64,000 nucleotides of DNA from Vibrio sp. 10N (GCF_036245475.1 NZ_BTPM01000002.1:558001-622000), one strand, 5' to 3'; shown: positions 28,301-38,394, counted from the first letter of the stretch. Notes: generated by a model not told the origin, from the letters alone. Numbers and translations: made by a program.

Positions 28301-29470
28301 TTACTTCGACTCATCAAACAGTTCGCGACCAATCAACATGCGACGAATCTCTGAGGTCCCAGCGCCAATTTCATATAACTTGGCATCTCTCAGCAATCGT
28401 CCTGCGGGGTATTCATTGATGTAGCCATTACCACCAAGCAGTTGGATTGCATCCAACGCCATCTGAGTAGCAAGTTCTGCGGTGTAAAGAATGACACCAG
28501 CGGAGTCTTTTCGCGTAATATCGCCTCTATCACACGCGCTGGCAACGGCATACAGGTAGGCACGTGCTGCATTGCCACGGGTGTACATGTCGGCAAGTTT
28601 TGCTTGTACCAATTGGAACTGACCGATGGCTTTACCAAATTGTTTGCGTTCGTGGACATAGGGGACAACAAGATCTAAGCATGCTTGCATTATGCCAAGC
28701 GGGCCTGCGGCGAGTACGACGCGTTCGTAGTTCAGGCCGCTCATCAACACCTCCACGCCACGGTTGACGTCACCGAGCACATTCTCGATAGGCACCTTAC
28801 AATTTTGAAACACCAGCTCACAGGTGTTGGAGCCGCGCATGCCGAGTTTATCCAGCTTTTGAGCATGGCTAAATCCATCAAACTTCTTTTCGATGATGAA
28901 GGCCGTAATACCATGCTGAGCCGCGTTGGGGTCTGTCTTTGCGTATACCACTAATACGTCTGCGTCGGGTCCATTGGTGATCCACATTTTGCTACCGTTT
29001 AGAATAAAGTGGTCATCATAACGCTCTGCTCTGAGCTGCATACTGATAACATCAGAGCCCGCATTGGCTTCACTCATAGCAAGGGCACCCACATGGGACC
29101 CATCAACAAGTTTAGGAAGGTATTTGTCCTTTTGTGCTTGGTTGCCGTTACGGTATATCTGATTCACACATAGGTTGGAGTGTGCTCCGTAGGAAAGGGC
29201 GACAGAAGCCGAAGCGCGACTGATCTCTTCGAGGGCGACAACATGAGCCAGATACCCCATGCCCGCTCCGCCATATTGTTCGCTGACGGTCACGCCGAGT
29301 AAGCCCATCTCACCAAACTGTGACCACAACTCATTGGGGAAGGCGTTATTGTTATCGATGTCGCTGGCAAGTGGGGCAATGCATTCGCGTGCAAAGTTGC
29401 CCACGTGGTCACGAAGTAAATTGACCGATTCGTCTAAACCAAAGTCCATGGGACGATAGTGAGTGAACAT
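28301..29470 (-). CDS. liuA: Isovaleryl-CoA dehydrogenase
   Basis: A 389-residue FAD acyl-CoA dehydrogenase that oxidises isovaleryl-CoA to 3-methylcrotonyl-CoA and passes electrons to ETF. The isovaleryl-CoA dehydrogenase hallmark is present: the catalytic Glu sits in GLNYERVVLAAGPLG. The position used by most short-chain dehydrogenases near the C-terminus reads EIGAGTSEIRR, with no Glu at the catalytic site. It is the first structural gene after liuR. Confidence 0.95.
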   Translation of the reverse strand: MFTHYRPMDFGLDESVNLLRDHVGNFARECIAPLASDIDNNNAFPNELWSQFGEMGLLGVTVSEQYGGAGMGYLAHVVALEEISRASASVALSYGAHSNLCVNQIYRNGNQAQKDKYLPKLVDGSHVGALAMSEANAGSDVISMQLRAERYDDHFILNGSKMWITNGPDADVLVVYAKTDPNAAQHGITAFIIEKKFDGFSHAQKLDKLGMRGSNTCELVFQNCKVPIENVLGDVNRGVEVLMSGLNYERVVLAAGPLGIMQACLDLVVPYVHERKQFGKAIGQFQLVQAKLADMYTRGNAARAYLYAVASACDRGDITRKDSAGVILYTAELATQMALDAIQLLGGNGYINEYPAGRLLRDAKLYEIGAGTSEIRRMLIGRELFDESK

Positions 29471-29506
29471 GGATCCTCCTCATACTGGACAAGGGCTTAA
29501 CGTCGG

Positions 29507-29878
29507 TTACTCCGTTTTGGAGAGCGCGGTTTCACATCGTTGACGCGCAATGGTTAAGTCTTCCAGTAGTGTATTGATATCGTCGAGCTGCCTTTTGAGT
29601 ACGGCTTCCTTTTCATCAATGATTTTGAGCATTTTGGTTAGCTGGTCATCTTCCTGATGGGTGTCGTATAGCTCGAACAGTTCCCTGATTTCAGCGAGGG
29701 AAAAACCGAGGCGTTTCCCACGCAAGATAAGCTTTAAGCGTATTTTGTCGCGACGTTGATAAATGCGCATACTCCCTTTTCTGTCTGGTTGGATCAGACC
29801 TTCATCTTCGTAAAAACGGATACTTCTTGTGGTGATATCAAATTCTTTTGCCAGTTCACTGATCTTATAGGTGTCCAC
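29507..29878 (-). CDS. liuR: MerR-family regulator of branched-chain amino acid catabolism
   Basis: A 123-residue MerR-type regulator. The N-terminal helix-turn-helix reads YKISELAKEFDITTRSIRFYEDEGLI, followed by a coiled-coil dimerisation region (residues about 80-120) without effector-binding Cys residues. The start is GTG at 29878 with GGAG upstream. LiuR regulates leucine/isovalerate and often ETF genes in gammaproteobacteria. Matching operator-like sites occur at 29978-29993 and 43784-43799. Confidence 0.9.
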   Translation of the reverse strand: MDTYKISELAKEFDITTRSIRFYEDEGLIQPDRKGSMRIYQRRDKIRLKLILRGKRLGFSLAEIRELFELYDTHQEDDQLTKMLKIIDEKEAVLKRQLDDINTLLEDLTIARQRCETALSKTE

Positions 29879-29977
29879 GTTACAACTCTCCGGGTTCTAA
29901 GGTCTTAATCCGTTTGCGCTCAATGACGGTGTTACGCAATCACGGCGTTCTTTGAGCTTGGTTTTTAAATTCGTTTC

Positions 29978-29993
29978 TTTACGTTTACGTAAA
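29978..29993. promoter_or_regulatory. LiuR-like operator in the liuR/thiolase divergent promoter
   Basis: TTTACG and CGTAAA flank a four-base centre (TTTACGTTTACGTAAA). The site lies between liuR (leftward) and the thiolase operon (rightward), where it can control both. Fifteen of 16 bases agree with the site upstream of etfB when read on the other strand. Confidence 0.75.
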
Positions 29994-30072
29994 TGTTAGT
30001 GCTATGCTTACTAAAACGTCAAGGTAATCGTTGAGAAGTCGAACGGACAGACTTTCAAGGAGGAGACCAAAG

Positions 30073-31323
30073 ATGAAACGAACGCCGGAATCAGTCTCAG
30101 GTCAAAACAATGTCTACATTGTGGCAGCACAGCGCACGCCTATGGGGAAGTTTCAAGGAGCACTTGCAAGCTTAACCGCAACCGCACTTGGCAGTTCCGC
30201 GATAGAGAGCGTCATTGCCAGTGTTGGATTAGAGCCAGCAGCCGTGGATGAAGTTTTAATGGGCTGCGTGCTAAGCGCCGGCTTGGGGCAAGCGCCAGCA
30301 CGACAGGCTGCTCTTGGCGCAGGGCTAGAATACGCCACGCCTTGCTCAACCGTTAACAAGGTCTGTGGCTCCGGCATGAAAGCTGTGATGCTTGGCAGCA
30401 CGCAAATCCAGGCAGGACAAGCGGAGTGTGTGATTGCGGGCGGGATGGAGAGCATGAGTAACGCACCGTATCTTCTTGAAGGTGCTCGATCGGGTTTTCG
30501 CATTGGCCACCGTCATACCCTTGACCATATGTTTGTTGATGGTTTGCAAGATGCCTATGAGGGTGAACTGATGGGCGTTTATGGCCAGCGTATTGCGGAC
30601 CAGCTTGAATACACGCGTGAGCAGATGGACAACTGGGCGACGCGCTCTGCATCCAGAGCTAAGCGTGCACTTGAAGAACAACGTTTCCAACTTGAAACCT
30701 GTGACATCACGCTTCAAACCGGTGATGTGGTTCGTGACGATGAACTACCCGGTACCATCAAGCTCGACAAAATCGCGACGTTAAAGCCTGCCTTTGATGC
30801 CAATGGAACCATTACGGCGGCCAACTCTAGTGCAATATCGGACGGCGCTGCTGCGCTTCTGCTTATGAGCGAAGCAAAAATGCAGGCGTTGGGTTTAGCA
30901 CCTCTCGCTATCATCAAAGGTTTTACCACTCAGGCGCGTCAACCTTCGGAGTTCACCTTGGCACCGGTTGACGCGATACGGACACTGCTCGACGCGATGC
31001 AATGGCAAATTGATGAGGTGGATCTTTGGGAGATAAACGAAGCGTTTGCTGTGGTTACTCAGATTGCTGTTGATTCACTGGGTTTGAACGAAGAGCGAGT
31101 CAATGTGAATGGTGGCGCGTGTGCATTGGGACACCCTATCGGTGCCAGTGGTGCACGAATACTGGTTACTTTGATTCATGCGTTAAGGGCGAAAGCCGAC
31201 CAAGCGACGAGCAAGGAGCCCCTGAAAGGCATCGCGACGCTGTGCATTGGTGGGGGTGAAGCCACTGCGATCGCAATAGAAGTACCACCCAAAAACCATA
31301 CGCATAAGGAAGGTCAATCATGA
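30073..31323 (+). CDS. Acetyl-CoA C-acetyltransferase (thiolase)
   Basis: A thiolase of 416 residues that condenses or cleaves acetyl-CoA/acetoacetyl-CoA, useful for processing the acetoacetate from leucine and also for PHB precursor supply. NKVCGSGMKAVM (acylated Cys), GGACALGHPIGASGARI (His) and CIGGGEATA (second Cys) are all intact. ATG at 30073 is preceded by AGGAGG; an upstream in-frame start at 30031 has none. It leads the rightward operon and overlaps mmsA by four bases. Confidence 0.93.
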   Translation: MKRTPESVSGQNNVYIVAAQRTPMGKFQGALASLTATALGSSAIESVIASVGLEPAAVDEVLMGCVLSAGLGQAPARQAALGAGLEYATPCSTVNKVCGSGMKAVMLGSTQIQAGQAECVIAGGMESMSNAPYLLEGARSGFRIGHRHTLDHMFVDGLQDAYEGELMGVYGQRIADQLEYTREQMDNWATRSASRAKRALEEQRFQLETCDITLQTGDVVRDDELPGTIKLDKIATLKPAFDANGTITAANSSAISDGAAALLLMSEAKMQALGLAPLAIIKGFTTQARQPSEFTLAPVDAIRTLLDAMQWQIDEVDLWEINEAFAVVTQIAVDSLGLNEERVNVNGGACALGHPIGASGARILVTLIHALRAKADQATSKEPLKGIATLCIGGGEATAIAIEVPPKNHTHKEGQS

Positions 31324-32810
31324 ACAAGGTAGCCAACTTCATCGATGGTAAAGCGGTCATATCGATGTCAAATGAGTGGCTGGATGTCACTAATCCTGCC
31401 ACCAATGAGTTACTGGGTATGGTGCCGTTGACGCCAGAAACAGAGATGCAAGCGGCGATTGAACACGCAGTCAGCGCTCAAATAGATTGGAAAGAAGAGG
31501 CGATATCTGAACGGGCGAGACTGATGCTGCGCTACCAACATTTGCTCAAGGAGCAACATGATGAGATCGCGCATTTGTTGTCTAAAGAGACTGGTAAAAC
31601 GATAGCGGACGCAAAAGGTGATGTGTGGCGTGGTATTGAGGTTGTTGAACAAGCGGCTAATATCGCCAGCAACATGATGGGGGAAACAGTAGAAAACGTA
31701 GCCACTGACATAGATAGCTACTCGCTGATTCAGCCTCTAGGCGTATGCTGTGGGATAACGCCGTTTAATTTTCCTGCAATGATCCCTTTGTGGATGTTTC
31801 CTATCGCCATCGCTGCAGGTAATGCGTTTATTTTAAAACCGTCGGAACAAGTTCCATTAACGGCGGTTCGTTTAGCGGAGCTGTTTCATCAAGCGGGCGC
31901 GCCACCGAGCCTGCTGCAGGTTGTACACGGCGGCAAAGCGCAAGTCGACTTCCTGCTTACTCATCATGCGATTCGTGCCGTCTCTTTTGTCGGTTCGGTA
32001 CCCACAGCGCAATATATCTATCAAACCGCGACGGCAAACCACAAGCGAGTGCAAGCCTTTGCCGGAGCGAAAAATCATATGGTGGTGATGCCGGATGCAA
32101 ATAAAGAGCAAGTGATAAACAATTTAGTCGGCTCTTCGGTAGGTGCCGCTGGCCAGCGCTGCATGGCAATTTCGGTGGCGGTGTTTGTGGGTAGCTCTAA
32201 ACAGTGGATAACAGAACTTGGCAGCGCAATGGCCAAGGTGAAACCAGGGCGCTGGGACGACCCGGATGCGGCGTATGGTCCATTGATCAGTCAACAAGCT
32301 AAACAGCGAGTGCTGAGTCTGATTGAATCGGGAAAACAAGCAGGCGCGCAATGTCTGCTTGATGGTTCCGATTGCCAAGTTGATGGTTGCCCTGAAGGTA
32401 ACTGGTTAGGGCCAACATTATTTAGTGGTGTGACTACCGAGATGGCTATTTACCAGCAAGAGATTTTTGGCCCGGTACTGGTTTGTATTGAGGTGGACTC
32501 TTTAGATGAAGCGATTTCACTGGTGAATGCTAATCCTTACGGCAATGGAACGTCCATTTTTACCGCAAATGGTGCGGCGGCACGCAAATATCAGCACCAG
32601 GTTTTGGTGGGACAAGTTGGCATTAATGTGTCGATACCTGTGCCCTTACCATTTTTCTCATTTACCGGCTGGCGAGGCAGTTTCTATGGTGATTTGCATG
32701 CTTATGGAAAGCAGGCTGTGCGTTTTTATACGGAGACCAAAACGGTCACGGCACGTTGGTTCGACGATGACATTCCAGATGGGCCGAACCTGACCATTCA
32801 GCTTCGTTAA
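31320..32810 (+). CDS. mmsA: Methylmalonate-semialdehyde dehydrogenase (CoA-acylating)
   Basis: A 496-residue aldehyde dehydrogenase of the MmsA type, which turns methylmalonate semialdehyde into propionyl-CoA in valine breakdown. PFNFPAMIPLWMFPIAIAAG and the active-site Cys in GQRCMAIS are characteristic, and the C-terminal PLPFFSFTGWRGSFYGDLHAYGK is the MmsA signature region. Four-base overlap with the thiolase gene. Confidence 0.95.
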   Translation: MNKVANFIDGKAVISMSNEWLDVTNPATNELLGMVPLTPETEMQAAIEHAVSAQIDWKEEAISERARLMLRYQHLLKEQHDEIAHLLSKETGKTIADAKGDVWRGIEVVEQAANIASNMMGETVENVATDIDSYSLIQPLGVCCGITPFNFPAMIPLWMFPIAIAAGNAFILKPSEQVPLTAVRLAELFHQAGAPPSLLQVVHGGKAQVDFLLTHHAIRAVSFVGSVPTAQYIYQTATANHKRVQAFAGAKNHMVVMPDANKEQVINNLVGSSVGAAGQRCMAISVAVFVGSSKQWITELGSAMAKVKPGRWDDPDAAYGPLISQQAKQRVLSLIESGKQAGAQCLLDGSDCQVDGCPEGNWLGPTLFSGVTTEMAIYQQEIFGPVLVCIEVDSLDEAISLVNANPYGNGTSIFTANGAAARKYQHQVLVGQVGINVSIPVPLPFFSFTGWRGSFYGDLHAYGKQAVRFYTETKTVTARWFDDDIPDGPNLTIQLR

Positions 32811-32837
32811 TCTGGATATCGAAACAAGGAGTAGGTG

Positions 32838-33992
32838 ATGGATTTTGAACTCAACGAAGATCAGAGGGCGTTTGCCGATACCGCTCAACAATTTGCTGTC
32901 GATAACCTATTGCCCAATGCGAGCCGCTGGGATGCCGAGTGTCACTTTCCCAAACAAGTGCTCAAGCAGGCAGGCGAATTAGGATTTTTGAGTCTTTACA
33001 CTCGTGAGGAGCAGGGGGGATTGGGTCTGAGTCGCCTTGACTCTTCGATCATTTTTGAACAGCTCGCGATGGGCTGTACCTCTACGACGGCGTTTATGAC
33101 TATTCATAATATGGTGACCTGGATGGTGGCAAGCTTTGCCAACGAGGATACTTGCCAACGTTTTGTACCTAAACTGCTTACCGGCGAATGGTTGGGTTCT
33201 TATTGCTTAACTGAACCCGGTGCCGGCTCGGATGCCGCGTCGTTGACAACTTCGGCAGTAAGAGAGGGTGACAACTATATTATAAACGGTACGAAAGCGT
33301 TCATCTCTGGTGCAGGAGAAACTGAGGTATTGGTGGTCATGGCGCGAACCGGTGAACCGGGCGCAAAAGGCATCTCTGCATTTGTATTAGATGCCGAGAG
33401 CGAGGGGATCAGCTATGGCCGAAAAGAGCCTAAGATGGGTTGGAACAGCCAACCGACAAGAGCGATAACGTTCGATAATGTTCTTGTGCCAGCATCGCAA
33501 ATTTTAGGGCGTGAAGGTGAAGGCTTTACCTTTGCGATGAAAGGACTTGATGGTGGTCGCATCAACATTGCCACCTGTTCTGTTGGTACCGCGCAACATG
33601 CCCTCAACCTCGCAACAAACTATCTGCACGAACGTCGACAATTTGGCAAGCCTCTTGCGAGCTTTCAAGCGCTGCAATTCTCAATGGCAGATATGGTGAC
33701 TGAGCTTGTAGCCGCAAGGCAAATGGTGAGATTGGCCGCCTTTAAGCTTGACCATGGACATGCTGATGCCACCACTTATTGCGCAATGGCCAAACGCTTT
33801 GCTACCGACGTTGGCTTTAAAGTTTGTGATGGAGTGTTGCAGTTATTTGGGGGCTACGGCTATATCAAGGAATATTCGTTAGAGCGACACTTCCGTGATG
33901 TTCGCGTGCATCAAATTTTAGAGGGTACTAACGAAATCATGCGCTTAATCATTGCTAGACGCGTTCTCAGTGATGGCGGCTCAATACAGTGA
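32838..33992 (+). CDS. Isobutyryl-CoA dehydrogenase-like acyl-CoA dehydrogenase
   Basis: An acyl-CoA dehydrogenase of 384 residues. YCLTEPGAGSDAASL and the C-terminal RDVRVHQILEGTNEIMRLI carry the flavin-binding and catalytic Glu (in LEGTNE) motifs. This differs from the nearby isovaleryl enzyme, which lacks that Glu. Position between mmsA and the hydratase suggests it oxidises isobutyryl-CoA from valine to methacrylyl-CoA. ATG at 32838 has AAGGAG at a suitable distance; GTG at 32835 is the alternative. Confidence 0.92.
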   Translation: MDFELNEDQRAFADTAQQFAVDNLLPNASRWDAECHFPKQVLKQAGELGFLSLYTREEQGGLGLSRLDSSIIFEQLAMGCTSTTAFMTIHNMVTWMVASFANEDTCQRFVPKLLTGEWLGSYCLTEPGAGSDAASLTTSAVREGDNYIINGTKAFISGAGETEVLVVMARTGEPGAKGISAFVLDAESEGISYGRKEPKMGWNSQPTRAITFDNVLVPASQILGREGEGFTFAMKGLDGGRINIATCSVGTAQHALNLATNYLHERRQFGKPLASFQALQFSMADMVTELVAARQMVRLAAFKLDHGHADATTYCAMAKRFATDVGFKVCDGVLQLFGGYGYIKEYSLERHFRDVRVHQILEGTNEIMRLIIARRVLSDGGSIQ

Positions 33993-34034
33993 TATCGAGT
34001 TTGTGGATACGGATTTGCTAAAAGGAGAGCATCC

Positions 34035-34817
34035 ATGTCAGAAAAATCTTTGATTCCTCATACGATAGAACAGCACATAGCTACGATTACGATAAATAAT
34101 CCGCCAGCAAATACGTGGACTGCAGACAGTTTGGTGATCCTGAAGCGGCTTATCGAAGAGCTCAGTCAAAATCTCGATGTCTATGCGTTGGTCATCACAG
34201 GACAAGGTGAAAAGTTCTTTTCGGCAGGGGCGGATTTGAAAGTCTTTGCCGATGGAGACAAAGAAAGTGCTTATTTGATGTCGCGTGTGTTTGGTGAGGC
34301 TTTTGAAGCGCTGTCGAATTTTCGTGGTGTGTCGATAGCAGCGATTAATGGCTATGCCATGGGAGGCGGCCTTGAGGTTGCTCTGGCTTGTGATATTCGA
34401 ATCGCAGAACAACAAGCGGTGTTGGCTCTGCCGGAAGCGAAAGTCGGTTTGCTACCTTGTGCTGGTGGCACGCAAAATTTAACGGCTTTGGTGGGAGAAG
34501 GTTGGGCCAAACGGATCATTCTATGTGGCGAACAGGTTGATGCTGCTCGAGCTTATCAGATCAAGCTTGTAGAAAAGGTGGTGGAGAAAGGCGAAGCATT
34601 AACGGTTGCCACTGAGCTTGCTAGGAAAGTCGCCAATCAATCGCCTTCATCGGTTACCGCCTGTAAAGCATTGATTCAAAATAACCGTCAACACTTTATG
34701 TCGCATGGTTTGGTAAAAGAGCGAGAGCTGTTTATTCAACTGTTTGACACTGAAGATCAGCGCGAAGGGGTGAATGCGTTTTTAGAGAAGCGTTCACCAC
34801 AATGGAAAAATCGCTAG
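34035..34817 (+). CDS. Enoyl-CoA hydratase (valine branch)
   Basis: A 260-residue crotonase with both catalytic glutamates in place (GGGLEVALACD and LPEAKVGLLPCAGGTQ) and the oxyanion motif FSAGADLK. In this operon it most likely hydrates methacrylyl-CoA to 3-hydroxyisobutyryl-CoA. AAGGAGAG precedes the ATG. The stop lies just before the ribosome site of the next gene. Confidence 0.92.
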   Translation: MSEKSLIPHTIEQHIATITINNPPANTWTADSLVILKRLIEELSQNLDVYALVITGQGEKFFSAGADLKVFADGDKESAYLMSRVFGEAFEALSNFRGVSIAAINGYAMGGGLEVALACDIRIAEQQAVLALPEAKVGLLPCAGGTQNLTALVGEGWAKRIILCGEQVDAARAYQIKLVEKVVEKGEALTVATELARKVANQSPSSVTACKALIQNNRQHFMSHGLVKERELFIQLFDTEDQREGVNAFLEKRSPQWKNR

Positions 34818-34825
34818 GAGGCGCT

Positions 34826-35995
34826 ATGTCATCATTAACTTCATCATCAAATTCGCCCGACGTAGCGCACGATACGGTCCGATTTCAGGAATACGTGTGT
34901 GCTGACAATCAATTCAAAATTGCGGTGGCCACGTTATCCAATCCGAAAGCACTAAACGCATTAACTCACGATATGTTGGTGTTGCTTAATAACCAGCTTG
35001 AGACATGGCACGAGGACGACAAGATCCTGTGTGTGATACTTGATGGTGATGGCGAGAAAGCATTTTGCGCAGGAGGGGATGTTCGTTCCCTACATAGCAA
35101 AATGAAACATGGCACTTTAGAAGATGCCAAAGCGTATGCAGAAGCGTTTTTTGGTACGGAATATCAGTGCGATTACTTGATTCACACCTACACAAAACCA
35201 ATCGTTGCTTGGGGCGAGGGGATTGTGATGGGTGGAGGTATGGGGCTCTTTATGGGAGCAAGCCATAAAGTAGTTACGCCGGACTCACGCTTAGCGATGC
35301 CAGAAATTCATATTGGTTTATTTCCCGATGTGGGTGCGACGTATTTTCTAAATCGACTCGATGATGATATTGGGCTGTTCTTAGGACTGACAGGCGTAAT
35401 GATGAATGGCACCGATGCCTTAGACATTGGCTTAGCTGATCACTTGAATGCCCCATCTGATAAACAAAAGTTGATAAATGAATTACAACAAACGGATTGG
35501 GATAGCATAGAAGACAGTTATGACTATTTAACAGAAGTACTATCCGAACTGGCGTCTAACGCCAATATTGCCAAACCCGCCGGGCGTCTGTTGCCGCTTA
35601 TTCCTGATATTCAACAAGCGTGTTCACCTGACTCCCTTGAAGAGGTCTATAACAATATACAGGCGTTACCTTGTCACGAAAAGTGGATGCAGGCGGCGCA
35701 GCAAAATCTGATCGATGGTAGCCCGATAACCGCGCATATTTGTTTTCGACAACTTAAACACTACCGCCAGTTGTCACTCGCCGATTGTTTTCGTCTGGAA
35801 CTCATTTTAGGGCTACGAAGTGTTGAATTTGGTGAGTTTCAGGAGGGGGTGCGAGCGCGCTTAGTGGACAAAGACGGTATGCCCAACTGGACATACCCGC
35901 ATATCAGCCAAGTACCTAAATCAGTGATTGATAACCTGTTTACTTCTCTTTGGCGCGAAGAGGAACATCCACTGGCCATGCTCGGGCACTACTAG
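34826..35995 (+). CDS. 3-hydroxyisobutyryl-CoA hydrolase
   Basis: A 389-residue HIBCH-type member of the crotonase superfamily. FCAGGDVRSLHSKM, GIVMGGGMGLFMGASHKVV and MPEIHIGLFPDVGATYFLNRL are the family signatures. It frees 3-hydroxyisobutyrate from its CoA ester for MmsB. I selected ATG 34826 because AGGAGG precedes it; an in-frame ATG at 34802 inside the hydratase gene lacks such a site. Confidence 0.93.
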   Translation: MSSLTSSSNSPDVAHDTVRFQEYVCADNQFKIAVATLSNPKALNALTHDMLVLLNNQLETWHEDDKILCVILDGDGEKAFCAGGDVRSLHSKMKHGTLEDAKAYAEAFFGTEYQCDYLIHTYTKPIVAWGEGIVMGGGMGLFMGASHKVVTPDSRLAMPEIHIGLFPDVGATYFLNRLDDDIGLFLGLTGVMMNGTDALDIGLADHLNAPSDKQKLINELQQTDWDSIEDSYDYLTEVLSELASNANIAKPAGRLLPLIPDIQQACSPDSLEEVYNNIQALPCHEKWMQAAQQNLIDGSPITAHICFRQLKHYRQLSLADCFRLELILGLRSVEFGEFQEGVRARLVDKDGMPNWTYPHISQVPKSVIDNLFTSLWREEEHPLAMLGHY

Positions 35996-36081
35996 TTTAA
36001 TGAGCGTCAGCAACCCGTTGTCATTCAAATGAAACCAGTACAGAAAATCTACCAACATTACGAACAGCCAAGGAGGTTGTG

Positions 36082-36996
36082 ATGAGTCAGGAAAAACAAA
36101 CCACGGTCGCATTTATTGGACTTGGCAACATGGGTAGCCCAATGGCGAGTAACCTGCTCAAAGCGGGTTTTAATGTTCGGGTTCATGACCGTGTTGAGGC
36201 ACTCTCACAAGCGCTTGGAAATGAAGGTGCCAAGGTCTGCGACAACATAAAACAAGTGTTAGATTCGGCAGAAGTTGTCGTCACCATGTTACCGGCTGGA
36301 GAGCATGTCAAACAGGTCTATCTTGGCACTGAGCAAGAGCCAGGGATTATTGACTTGGTATCGAACAATGCCTTCCTGATCGATTGCTCGACGATCGATC
36401 CGGACTCTGCTCGTCTGGTGTCGAAAAACGCACAGGACAAGGGGCTGGAGTTTGTCGATGCACCTGTATCTGGAGGTGTTGCTGCTGCCAGTGCTGGTAC
36501 GTTGACGTTTATCGTAGGTGGCAGCGATAAAGGTTTTACCAAAGCGAATAACTTGCTGTCTTTCATGGGTAAAAATGTGTTTCATGCGGGTAAAGCCGGC
36601 GATGGGCAAATGGCGAAAGTCTGCAACAATCTGATTCTCGGCTCTGTCATGGCGGCGACTTGTGAATCCCTTAGTCTTGGTATGGATAACGGTCTCAATC
36701 CTGAGGTGTTATCGAATATTATTCTGCAAAGTTCTGGCAGAAACTGGGTTTTAGAACTATATAACCCTTGTCCGGGAGTGATTGAGCACGCGCCAGCGAG
36801 TGCCCAATATACTCCCGGTTTTATGTGTAAGTTGATGTCAAAAGATTTGGGGCTTGGGCTAGAAGCGGCAAAAATGAGTCAATCTTCGGTGCCCATGGGA
36901 GCGTTAGCTCATAGTCTCTACGCACTCCATAACCGAAACGGAAATGCGGAGTTGGATTTCTCGAGTCTTTTTGAGTTTTTTCGCAATAAGCAGTAG
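36082..36996 (+). CDS. mmsB: 3-hydroxyisobutyrate dehydrogenase
   Basis: A 304-residue beta-hydroxyacid dehydrogenase. The NAD-binding motif IGLGNMGSPMASNLL, the substrate motif DAPVSGGVAAASAGTLTFIVGG and the catalytic Lys in GDGQMAKVCNN are intact. It makes methylmalonate semialdehyde, the MmsA substrate. AGGAGG precedes ATG 36082. Confidence 0.95.
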   Translation: MSQEKQTTVAFIGLGNMGSPMASNLLKAGFNVRVHDRVEALSQALGNEGAKVCDNIKQVLDSAEVVVTMLPAGEHVKQVYLGTEQEPGIIDLVSNNAFLIDCSTIDPDSARLVSKNAQDKGLEFVDAPVSGGVAAASAGTLTFIVGGSDKGFTKANNLLSFMGKNVFHAGKAGDGQMAKVCNNLILGSVMAATCESLSLGMDNGLNPEVLSNIILQSSGRNWVLELYNPCPGVIEHAPASAQYTPGFMCKLMSKDLGLGLEAAKMSQSSVPMGALAHSLYALHNRNGNAELDFSSLFEFFRNKQ

Positions 36997-37009
36997 AAGG
37001 GAGAAGTAA

Positions 37010-37768
37010 ATGGAACTTGAACAGGGCGTTATCGCTATTACTGGTGCAGGACAAGGATTAGGTCAAACTATGGCGACTAGCTTAGCTCAGCAAGGAGCGA
37101 GCTTAGCACTGCTCGATGTCAATCAAGACGCCTTAACAGAGACGCAAGAACTTTGTGAGGCCTTTGGGGTGAAAGCGCAAACTTATCAGGTCGATGTCAC
37201 CAATGAAGAGCAAGTAGAAAGCGTGTTTCGTGACATTGTCACGGAATTCGGCTCTTTGAATGGGTTAGTCAACAATGCCGGTATCCTGCGAGACGGAATG
37301 CTGGTTAAATCTCGAGATGGTGAAATCAGTAAAATGTCTCTGGATGACTTTAATGCCGTTATCAATGTCAATCTTACTGGTACGTTTCTGTGCGGCCGTG
37401 AAGCGGCGGTACAGATGATTGAGTCCGATTCACGTGGGGTTATTATTAATATTTCCAGTGTGTCGAGAGCAGGCAACATGGGGCAAACCAACTACGCGGC
37501 TTCCAAAGCCGCAGTCGCGACGATGTCATCCGTATGGGGTAAAGAACTTGCTCGCTACGGCATCCGATCTGTTGCTATTGCACCAGGCGTTGTTGAGACC
37601 TCGATGACAGCCTCGATGAAACCAGAAGCCCGTGAGCGTCTGGAAAATATGGTGCCTGTACGCCGCATGGCGGATCCAACTGAGATTGCTCATACCGTAC
37701 GTTTCATTTTGGAAAATGAGTACGTCAATGGCCGAGTGATTGAAGTGGATGGTGGCTTGGTGATCTAA
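37010..37768 (+). CDS. Short-chain dehydrogenase/reductase (FabG-like)
   Basis: A 252-residue classical SDR. TGAGQGLGQ is the NAD(P)-binding glycine motif, NNAG is present, and the catalytic Ser-Tyr-Lys are in NISSVSRAG and YAASK. It closes the valine operon, 13 bases after mmsB. Likely substrates are 3-hydroxyacyl-CoA or 2-methyl-3-hydroxybutyryl-CoA (isoleucine branch), or acetoacetyl-CoA for PHB; sequence alone does not decide. Confidence 0.85.
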   Translation: MELEQGVIAITGAGQGLGQTMATSLAQQGASLALLDVNQDALTETQELCEAFGVKAQTYQVDVTNEEQVESVFRDIVTEFGSLNGLVNNAGILRDGMLVKSRDGEISKMSLDDFNAVINVNLTGTFLCGREAAVQMIESDSRGVIINISSVSRAGNMGQTNYAASKAAVATMSSVWGKELARYGIRSVAIAPGVVETSMTASMKPEARERLENMVPVRRMADPTEIAHTVRFILENEYVNGRVIEVDGGLVI

Positions 37769-37886
37769 GGCTAATCGTAAGATGAGTACAGTTCCCTGGA
37801 TTATTTCTGGGGGCTGCTTTTTTAACGCAATGGTTGATGGTCGTTTTGAAAGGGTAAGCGCATCCGTGCACTTAGTCGTAGAGGCT

Positions 37887-38384
37887 TTAGAAGCGGTAAT
37901 CAATACCAAAATAAACCGCTGACAATGAATAATCGCGTTTAGAAATAACAGATACGTATTCCGCGTTCAATCCCAGATCGTCCGCAATTTCATAACGTGC
38001 GCCAATTCCAAAACTAGGACTGGTTGCGTTGCGGCTTCCATTTGAAAAATAGTCGCCACCTCTAGCATGAGTAAAACCAGCAAGGCCATAAACTTCGAAA
38101 CCCGGATCGATTTCGTAGCTACCGCGAACGTATAGGCTGTTGAATGATCTTAGATCATTGATAAAGCTGTCATGAGTATTAACGCCACCAAATCGATATT
38201 CAGCTGCAATATTGTCATTGAATCGATAACCAGCCATTACATATCCACTTGCAGTGCTCAAGTCACTGAACACGCCTTTCTGATTACCGTAGCCAATACT
38301 GGCGCCAGCATATAGACCTTCGGCAAGAACTGGCATCGCAAACAGTGGAGTTGCTAGTAATAAAAGTCTATTTTTAAGTTTCAT
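37887..38384 (-). CDS. Outer-membrane beta-barrel protein, 8-strand OmpA/opacity type
   Basis: A 165-residue protein with a signal peptide (KNRLLLLATPLFAMPVLA, cleavage near residue 21) and alternating strand pattern (GLYAGASIGYGNQKG ... VYFGIDYRF) ending in Phe, the classic outer-membrane insertion signal. It resembles the OMP_b-brl small barrel group. It follows an unknown 169-residue gene by 10 bases, with TAGGA upstream. Role unknown; it could be a structural or adhesion barrel. Confidence 0.85.
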   Translation of the reverse strand: MKLKNRLLLLATPLFAMPVLAEGLYAGASIGYGNQKGVFSDLSTASGYVMAGYRFNDNIAAEYRFGGVNTHDSFINDLRSFNSLYVRGSYEIDPGFEVYGLAGFTHARGGDYFSNGSRNATSPSFGIGARYEIADDLGLNAEYVSVISKRDYSLSAVYFGIDYRF

Positions 38385-38394
38385 GAAAAATTTC